Assembly (NCBI GenBank): GCA_002551355.1
Contig: NTHE01000042.1
Location: 1-64,000 of the forward strand
Direction of reading: 5' to 3'
From: Streptomyces sp. man185
Lineage (GTDB): Bacteria > Actinomycetota > Actinomycetes > Streptomycetales > Streptomycetaceae
Length of the DNA: 64,000 nt
Numbering within the stretch: the first letter of the stretch is position 1; every line of letters starts with the position of its first letter. Shown piece after piece: positions 58,109 to 64,000 of the stretch. A program made the position numbers and the translations under genes. Below the pieces are notes generated by a model. The model was not told the origin of the DNA. It searched no databases and saw only the letters and a list, made by a program, of their open reading frames with translations.

Positions 58109-58654
58109 TCAGCGGTCGATCGGCGGCAGCCGGGCCAGGCCGCTGTCGAGCATGATGCGGTCGACGGTCGCGTCCAGGATGCTGTCGGGGCCGATCACCG
58201 TCTCCAGGCCGTCGGGCAGTACATCGCGGGGGCGGTACCAGTCCCGTAACTGGGGCTCGTCGACCTCGTCGGCGATCGGCTTGGTGGCGTGCCGGGCCAG
58301 GGTCTCGGCGAACGGGACGTCGAGGTAGTACGCGTGGGTGGGCCCCCGGTGGTCGGCGCGCAGCCGGGCGAGCATGTCGCCGTAGTGATCGGCGTAGAGA
58401 ATGCCCTCGACCACCACGTGGTAGCCCGCGTCCAGGGCGTAGCGGGCCGTCAGGTCGATCAGGCCGATGTTCGCCGCCCCCGGCCGGTCGCGTTCGCGCA
58501 GCACGGTGCGGCGGAGGTTGTCCTGTCCGACCACGGCCAGTCCCCTGCCGAATCTGTCGCGGAGACCAAACGCGACGCTCGACTTCCCCGAGGCGCTGTT
58601 GCCGCGCAGGACGATCAGCCGGGTCTCCTCGGCGCCCACTTTCACGAGCACCAC
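58109..58654 (-). CDS. P-loop kinase
   Basis: A 181-residue nucleoside-triphosphate-binding protein starting MVLVKVGAEETRLIVLRGNS (GTG). Walker A LRGNSASGKSSVAFGLRDRF is followed by VVGQDNLRRTVLRERD, a DUF/zeta-like region ARYALDAGYHVVVEGILYAD and the lid THAYYLDVPFAETLARHATK. Zeta-toxin-like and other small-molecule kinases share this layout; no antitoxin is visible. Standing alone, it converges on the MhuD-like gene. Confidence 0.82.
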   Translation of the reverse strand: MVLVKVGAEETRLIVLRGNSASGKSSVAFGLRDRFGRGLAVVGQDNLRRTVLRERDRPGAANIGLIDLTARYALDAGYHVVVEGILYADHYGDMLARLRADHRGPTHAYYLDVPFAETLARHATKPIADEVDEPQLRDWYRPRDVLPDGLETVIGPDSILDATVDRIMLDSGLARLPPIDR

Positions 58655-58811
58655 GCTAGCCGTCGCCGGTCCGGCTCGGGGCCGAGGACTTCCCCCAGCA
58701 GGTCACTCCCAGGGTGCACGCGGTCTCCTCCCGGCGGTTGATTCCTCACCACCTGCGCGTTTCTAAGATCATTCTTCGAGGAACGGACCGACGGAACCGG
58801 TGGAACACGAC

Positions 58812-61800
58812 ATGACACTGCTGGATGTACTGCTGGACGCGGTCCGTGAGGCTCCCGGGCAGGTCGTCGTGCATGTCCGCGGCGACGGCAGCGAACTGAC
58901 GGTCACGCTGCGCGAGCTTCTGGACGATGCGCTGCGCGTGGCCGGCGGCTTCCGGGAGGCGGGCGTCGCGCCCGGGACCTGTGTGCCGTTGCTCGCCGAC
59001 CGCAGCGAGGACTTCCAGGCGATGTTCTGGGGCGCGGTGGCGGCCGGTCTCGTTCCGGTACCGCTGGCTCCGGACGCCCGCCGGGTGCTGCCGGTCTGGG
59101 AGCACCTGGGGCGGCCGCCCGTCGTCGTGGACGCCTCGTCCGCGTCGCTGACGGGTGAACTCCCCTCCGCTGTGAACACCTTGGCCCTCGGCACCCTGCG
59201 GGAGGGGCCGTCGTTGCGGGAACCTGCCGCAGCCGGGCCGGACGACGTCGCGTTCCTCCAGTTCTCCTCGGGAAGCACCGGCGCACCCAAGGGGGTGGAG
59301 GTGACGCACGGTGCGGTGCTGGCCAATCTGGACCAGATACGGGCCGCCTCGGCGCTGGGTGCCGAGGACGTGGTGGTCAGCTGGATGCCGTATTTCCACG
59401 ACATGGGCCTCATCGGCACGCATCTCGCTCCGCTGGCCGCCCGGGCCAGGCAGGTCAAGATCGGTCCGCTGTCGTTCGCCAAGCGGCCCCGCGTGTGGTT
59501 CGAGGTGGCGGCCCGGCACCGGGCCACGGTGCTGTCCGCTGCCAACTTCGCCCTGGCGCTCGCCGTACGCCGTGTTCCCGACGAGGTCCTGGCCCGCCTG
59601 GATCTCTCGGCCGTACGGCTGATCCTGGTCGGGGCGGAGCCGATCGCGCCCGCGGTGTGGCGAGCCTTCGTCCTCAAGACGCGTCCGGCGGGGCTGGATC
59701 CGGCGGCCGCCCAACCGGTCTACGGCCTGGCGGAGGCGACCCTGGCGGTGACCTTCCCGCCGCCGGGGGAAGTGGCCGAGCCGCTGGTCCTGGACCGGGC
59801 GTCGTTGAGCGGTGGGGTGGCGGTTGACGCCGAACCGGGCTCAGGAGCCGTCGAGTTGATGGACGTCGGCCTGCCGGTGGCCGGCTGCGCCGTGCGCATC
59901 GTCGACGACGCGGGTGATGTCCTCGGGGACCGGCGGGTCGGGCACATCATGGTGAGCGGCCCCCAACTGGCCCGTGGCTATCACGGCCTTCCCGGTGTGA
60001 GCGCGGAGGTGTTCGCGAGAGGGTGGCTGCACACCGGTGATCTCGGGTTCCTGCGGGACGGTCGGCTGTGCGTCACGGGCCGGCACAAGGACGTGCTGTT
60101 CCTCAACGGCCGCACCTTCCACGCCACGGACATGGAAGCGGTGGCGGCGGCGACACCCGGGCTGCCTCCCGGTACCCCGGCGGTGGTCGGTTCGACCGAC
60201 CCGGTCACCGGTGTGGAGCGGGTCGTGGTGTTCGTCCCCTGGGCGCGGCCCCCGGGCGATGCGGCGGAGGTGCTCGGACGCGTCGCGGCCCGGGTGGGCG
60301 AGGCCCTGCTCCATGACGATGTGCGGGTGCTGGCCGTGCCGCCGGGGGCGTTCCCCCGTACGACGAGTGGCAAGCTGCAGCGTCGGCGGCTGCGGGAGCG
60401 TTTCGAGGCGGGTGCGTTCGGGGCCGGTGTTGTCGGGTCCGGTGCGTTCGGGACGGGTGCACGGCCGGCGGCGGAGCCGCGCGCGAAGGTGCCCCGGGCT
60501 CGGGCGGAGATCGTCGAGGCCGTCCGGGAGGTGTGGGCGCGGGTGCTGGGCCGGTCCGCCGAGTCGATCGGGGCGCACGAGCCGTTCGGGAGCCTCGGGG
60601 GTACGTCGCTCAAGGCGATGGAGGTGCTGGTGGCCCTGGAGGACGCCTTCGGTGTGACGCTGCCGCCGGCGGTCATCCGCGACCACGGCACGGTGGCCGC
60701 GCTCGCCGGCCACCTCCTGACCGTGACGCCCGGTCCGCCGTCGTCCTCCCCGGAAGCCGGGGAGAGTTCCGCGCCGCGGACCGGAGCAACAACAGAGGCA
60801 GACCGGACCGGCCGCGACACCTCCACCGCCACGTCCGCCTCCGCCGACGCCTCCACCTCTGCGGCCGTCATCGGCATGGCGTGCCGGTTCCCCGGCGCCG
60901 CCACCCCCGAGGCCTTCTGGGACCTGCTCGTCGACGGGTATGACGCCGTCACGCCCGTACCGCATGAGCGATGGGACGACGGCCAGGACCGTTCGGGGGC
61001 TCGAACGGCAGCTCCCCGGGAGCGTTGGGCGGCGCTGCTGGAGGACCCGGGCGCTTTCGACGCCGGGTACTTCGGCATCGGTGAGGGGGAGGCGCGCGCC
61101 CTCGACCCGCAGGCACGGCTCTTCCTGGAACTCGCGCACGAGGCACTCGAACGCGCCGGATACGCGGGGCCCCATCGGCGCGGTCGCAGGATCGGGGTGT
61201 TCGCTGCGGTCGGGGACAGCGGCTACCGGGAGGTCCTGGAGCGGGCCTCGGCCGACGGCTCCCCGCTGCCCACCGCTCTCACGGGGAACCTGCCCGCCCT
61301 CATCGCCGCCCGGGTCTCGCAGAGCCTCGACCTCGACGGTCCCGCACTCGCCGTGGACACCGCCTGCTCGTCGGGTCTGGTGGCCCTGCATCTGGCCCGG
61401 CGCAGCCTGCTGGAGGGCGAGTGCGACCTCGCCGTCGTCGGCGGGGTCAACCTCCACCTGACCTCGACCCCGCACCGGCTGCTCGAAGAAGCGCAGGCCC
61501 TGTCCCCCAGCGGTCGCAGCCGCGCCTTCAGCGCCGACGCGGACGGCTTCGTGCCCGGCGAGGGCGGCGCGGCGATCGTCCTGACGCGTCTTGAGGCGGC
61601 CCGGCTCGCGGACGATCCGGTGCTCGCGCTGGTCCGGGGCACTGCCGTCAACAACGACGGCCGGTCGATGAGCCTGATGGCGCCCAACCCGTTGCGGCAG
61701 CGCGAGGTCATCGGCCGGGCGTACGAGGCGGCGGGCGTCGATCCCGCCTCGGTGACCTATGTGGAGGCCCACGGGACCGGCACGGCCGTGGGGGACCCGA

Positions 61801-64000
61801 TCGAACTGCGGTCGCTGGCCCACGCGTTTCCCGTACGGCCCGACGGCGAGCCGCGGTTGATCGGTTCGGTGAAGACGAACATCGGGCATCTGCTGAACGC
61901 CGCCGCGCTGCCCGCGCTGGTGAAGGTCGTGCTGGCCCTGGGCCACCGCAGGCTGCCGCCGTCGCTGCACCACACCCCGGCCTCGCCGGGCCTCGCCCCC
62001 GCGGGTTTCTCCGTGGTGGCCGAGGCCCGGGACTGGACGTCCGCCGGGCCCCGCGTCGCGGGGATCAACGCCTTCGGTTTCGGCGGCACCAACGCCCATG
62101 CCGTTCTCGAACAGGCCCCGCCCCCGCCGTCGCCGGGTGTCGTGCGCGAAGGCGCCGTCGAGGGACCTCATCTGCTGACCCTCTCGACGCACAGCGCGGG
62201 CGCGCTGCGGGACGCGGCGGGCCGGCTCGCCGAGCACCTGGAGAGCCGTCCGCGGCTGCGCGAGGGTGACGTGTGCCGGACCGCGAGCACGTCCCGGGAC
62301 GAGGGGCCCCACCGGCTCGCGATCATCGCCGACGGTGATCTACGGGAACGGCTCGCCGCCTTCGCCGCCGGGACGGACGATGCGGAATCGGGAAATGCGA
62401 GGGCGGGCGGTACGGGAACGGGCGAAGCGGTCGGGCGCGTCGGCGGCCTCGTCCGTTCGCGGCCGCGCGTGGTCTTCCTCTTTCCCGGACAGGGCGCGCA
62501 GTTCCCCGGCCAGGACCGGGCGTTGTACCGGACGGCGTCGGTGTTCCGGGACACGTTCGACGAGGCTTCCGCGCTCCTTCGCCCTGTCCGCGGGCGGCCC
62601 CTGCGGGACTGGGGGCTGGACCCGGAGGTGGATCCGGCCGCGCAGGCCGTGACCGAAGTGGCACAGCCGCTCCTCGTCGCCTCGGGGGTGGCGCTCGCCC
62701 GCCAGCTGCGTACCTGGGGCGTTGAGCCCGACGCGGTCGCCGGGCACAGCGTCGGGGAGATCACGGCCGCCTGTGTCAGCGGGGTGCTGACCCTCCGGGA
62801 GGCGGTGCGGTTCGCGGCCGAACGCGGCCGTCTCATGGGCTCGTTCACCGAACCGGGCGCCATGATCGCCGTCCGCGGGGGTGAGGACGCGGTGGCCGCT
62901 GCGGTGGCGGAGTCCGATGGGGGCCTCACCGTGGCCGCGTACAACGGTCCCGGGCTCCAGGTCCTCTCCGGGAGCGTCTCCGCCGTGGAGCACGCCGCCC
63001 TCGCCCTCGACGCGCAGAGCATCCCCACCCGTCGGCTGCGGGTCTCCCGGGCCTTCCACTCACCGTTGATGCGGCCGGTCGCCGACCGGCTCGCCGACGC
63101 GGCCCGTGCGCTGACGCCGCAGGCCCCGTCCATCCCCCTGATGAGCACCGTCACCGCCGCGTGGCAGCCGGTCCTCGACCCGGAATACCTGCGCGACCAC
63201 GCCGAGCGCCCGGTGCTGTTCGGGGCGGCTGTGGAACGTCTGGCCCGGGAGGGGTACGACACCTTCCTGGAGGTCGGCCACGGCGCGACGTTGTCGGGTG
63301 CGGTCCGAACGACGACGGTGGCGTGCACGTCCGGCACGTCCGGCGGCGGAGTTACGGTGATGGGCGCCCTGCCGGGTCGTTCCACCGACCGGACAGACGC
63401 CGCACGGCTGCCCGTTGACGGGCACGGTGGGCGCAGGGCCCTTCTGGAGACCGTCGGCCGCCTGTGGTCGCTCGGCGTGCCGCTGGACCGGACCGCGCTC
63501 GACTCGGGGCACGGTCGCATCCCCCTGCCCACCTACCCCTTCCAGCGCAGCCGGTACTGGGCCGATCCGCCCGCGAGCCCCCTGCTGCACCGGGTCCTGT
63601 GGGAGGAGACGGCCCCGCCCGGAAAGTCGGCGGGGACCGTGCGTTCGGTGCTGCTGACGGGACCCGACTCCGCGTCCGTCGACCGGCTCGCCTCGCAGCT
63701 CTCCGCCGCAGGGGTGCGCAGCCACGAAGCGGGCGACGGGCGGCCGGACGCCGTGGTCCTGGTGGCCGGGCCCGCTCCCGTCCAGGACACCGGCGCCGCA
63801 CTCGGCCGGGCCCAGGACGCCGCACTGGCCGCCTTCGGCGAGGCTCTCGCACGGTTCGACGAGACAGGCGCGGACCGGCTGCTGGTTCTGACCGAGGACG
63901 TGCACGCCACGGGCGCCGTACGGGAAGCGCCACGGCCCGCCCATGCCGTCCTCTGCGGACTCCTGCTCGCGTTGCCGCAGGAGACCCCGCACGCTTCGGC
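58812..64000 (+). CDS. FAAL-primed type I polyketide synthase (FAAL-ACP-KS-AT-KR..), 3'-truncated by the window edge
   Basis: One frame runs from ATG 58812 to the right edge without a stop (1729 codons visible). Residues about 1-540: fatty acyl-AMP ligase (FLQFSSGSTGAPKGVEVTHG, SWMPYFHDMGLIGTHLAPLA, YGLAEATLAVTFPP, GRHKDVLFLNGRTFHATDME, FPRTTSGKLQRRRLRERF). About 560-635: acyl carrier protein, phosphopantetheine serine in LGGTSLKAMEV. About 680-1110: ketosynthase with VIGMACRFPGA, C852 in VDTACSSGL, HGTGTAVGDP and NIGHLLNAAAL. About 1215-1520: acyltransferase, GQGAQFPGQ, S1313 in GHSVGEI and RAFHSPLM, the last favouring malonyl-CoA. After linker PTYPFQRSRYW, a ketoreductase structural subdomain starts near 1590 with no dehydratase before it. 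FAAL activates a fatty acid as acyl-AMP and loads the ACP to start extension. Confidence 0.93.
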   Translation, partial: MTLLDVLLDAVREAPGQVVVHVRGDGSELTVTLRELLDDALRVAGGFREAGVAPGTCVPLLADRSEDFQAMFWGAVAAGLVPVPLAPDARRVLPVWEHLGRPPVVVDASSASLTGELPSAVNTLALGTLREGPSLREPAAAGPDDVAFLQFSSGSTGAPKGVEVTHGAVLANLDQIRAASALGAEDVVVSWMPYFHDMGLIGTHLAPLAARARQVKIGPLSFAKRPRVWFEVAARHRATVLSAANFALALAVRRVPDEVLARLDLSAVRLILVGAEPIAPAVWRAFVLKTRPAGLDPAAAQPVYGLAEATLAVTFPPPGEVAEPLVLDRASLSGGVAVDAEPGSGAVELMDVGLPVAGCAVRIVDDAGDVLGDRRVGHIMVSGPQLARGYHGLPGVSAEVFARGWLHTGDLGFLRDGRLCVTGRHKDVLFLNGRTFHATDMEAVAAATPGLPPGTPAVVGSTDPVTGVERVVVFVPWARPPGDAAEVLGRVAARVGEALLHDDVRVLAVPPGAFPRTTSGKLQRRRLRERFEAGAFGAGVVGSGAFGTGARPAAEPRAKVPRARAEIVEAVREVWARVLGRSAESIGAHEPFGSLGGTSLKAMEVLVALEDAFGVTLPPAVIRDHGTVAALAGHLLTVTPGPPSSSPEAGESSAPRTGATTEADRTGRDTSTATSASADASTSAAVIGMACRFPGAATPEAFWDLLVDGYDAVTPVPHERWDDGQDRSGARTAAPRERWAALLEDPGAFDAGYFGIGEGEARALDPQARLFLELAHEALERAGYAGPHRRGRRIGVFAAVGDSGYREVLERASADGSPLPTALTGNLPALIAARVSQSLDLDGPALAVDTACSSGLVALHLARRSLLEGECDLAVVGGVNLHLTSTPHRLLEEAQALSPSGRSRAFSADADGFVPGEGGAAIVLTRLEAARLADDPVLALVRGTAVNNDGRSMSLMAPNPLRQREVIGRAYEAAGVDPASVTYVEAHGTGTAVGDPIELRSLAHAFPVRPDGEPRLIGSVKTNIGHLLNAAALPALVKVVLALGHRRLPPSLHHTPASPGLAPAGFSVVAEARDWTSAGPRVAGINAFGFGGTNAHAVLEQAPPPPSPGVVREGAVEGPHLLTLSTHSAGALRDAAGRLAEHLESRPRLREGDVCRTASTSRDEGPHRLAIIADGDLRERLAAFAAGTDDAESGNARAGGTGTGEAVGRVGGLVRSRPRVVFLFPGQGAQFPGQDRALYRTASVFRDTFDEASALLRPVRGRPLRDWGLDPEVDPAAQAVTEVAQPLLVASGVALARQLRTWGVEPDAVAGHSVGEITAACVSGVLTLREAVRFAAERGRLMGSFTEPGAMIAVRGGEDAVAAAVAESDGGLTVAAYNGPGLQVLSGSVSAVEHAALALDAQSIPTRRLRVSRAFHSPLMRPVADRLADAARALTPQAPSIPLMSTVTAAWQPVLDPEYLRDHAERPVLFGAAVERLAREGYDTFLEVGHGATLSGAVRTTTVACTSGTSGGGVTVMGALPGRSTDRTDAARLPVDGHGGRRALLETVGRLWSLGVPLDRTALDSGHGRIPLPTYPFQRSRYWADPPASPLLHRVLWEETAPPGKSAGTVRSVLLTGPDSASVDRLASQLSAAGVRSHEAGDGRPDAVVLVAGPAPVQDTGAALGRAQDAALAAFGEALARFDETGADRLLVLTEDVHATGAVREAPRPAHAVLCGLLLALPQETPHAS

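Noticed and set aside
60420..60470. Short near-repeats of GGTGCGTTCGGG type in the PKS linker
   Set aside because: They encode an Ala/Gly-rich linker between the FAAL and ACP domains; codon bias accounts for the similarity.
59841..62312. Long minus-strand reading frame of more than 800 codons inside the polyketide synthase
   Set aside because: It is antisense to clearly functional FAAL-ACP-KS domains, and its translation is Gly/Arg/Pro-rich without motifs. Such frames are a by-product of very high third-position GC.
1..64000. tRNA, rRNA or CRISPR arrays
   Set aside because: No clover-leaf-like T-loop (GGTTCGAATCC type) in suitable context, no rRNA-like conserved text, and no evenly spaced direct repeats were seen by reading.

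Overview
The window is high-GC actinobacterial DNA and looks like a Streptomyces chromosome segment, probably accessory rather than core. The support is GGAGG-type ribosome sites with many GTG and TTG starts, extreme third-position GC (long antisense reading frames everywhere), and typical Streptomyces families such as snapalysin, a CYP105-like P450 with its ferredoxin, an ECF41 sigma factor and a modular polyketide synthase. No rRNA, tRNA or CRISPR array was recognised.

Layout. (1) 1-5860 is a decayed mobile zone: an IS5-type transposase relic, a broken helical-repeat gene, an SMI1/KNR4 gene whose stop codon is made by an IS630-type end, an inverted IS630 fragment plus a near-complete IS630 copy with a frameshift, a DUF6131-like membrane peptide and a 5'-truncated SDR gene. 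(2) 6046-9222 is a translationally coupled four-gene cassette: acyl-CoA dehydrogenase-like protein, PIG-L deacetylase, NodS-like methyltransferase, family 2 glycosyltransferase. (3) 9392-11442 is an RsbQ/RsbP-like hydrolase-phosphatase pair. (4) 12104-16101 holds a thioredoxin-like protein and a PucR regulator divergent from a ferredoxin reductase / acyl-CoA desaturase pair (DesA3-type electron chain). (5) 16157-26737 is a carbohydrate locus: two FGGY kinases, a DeoR regulator, a histidine phosphatase, a 2-hydroxyacid dehydrogenase, a ribose/xylose-type ABC transporter and a secreted protein. Three matching operator-like palindromes (17722, 19310, 22112) tie it together as one regulon. (6) 26884-29745 has a type II NADH dehydrogenase-like flavoprotein next to an ECF41 sigma factor and a conserved hypothetical. 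(7) 29956-38697 is an oligosaccharide-use operon (Tat lipoprotein, two permeases, LacI repressor, GH5-like and GH3 enzymes) with a readable promoter and overlapping operator; a GH43 remnant abuts its end.

(8) 39067-53306 is a mixed stretch: two methyltransferases, alpha/beta hydrolase, DedA, TerB, secreted proteins, P450 plus ferredoxin, a TetR/FBP divergent pair with a clear operator, SGNH hydrolase, snapalysin, sirtuin and aldo-keto reductase. (9) 53371-58654 is an iron or heme uptake operon near an MhuD-like heme-degrading monooxygenase, with fragments of two unrelated genes fused between them and a small P-loop kinase. (10) From 58812 to the right edge runs the start of a large biosynthetic gene: fatty acyl-AMP ligase, carrier protein, ketosynthase, acyltransferase and the beginning of a ketoreductase. 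It has no stop before the edge and probably opens a lipid-primed polyketide cluster lying mostly outside the window.
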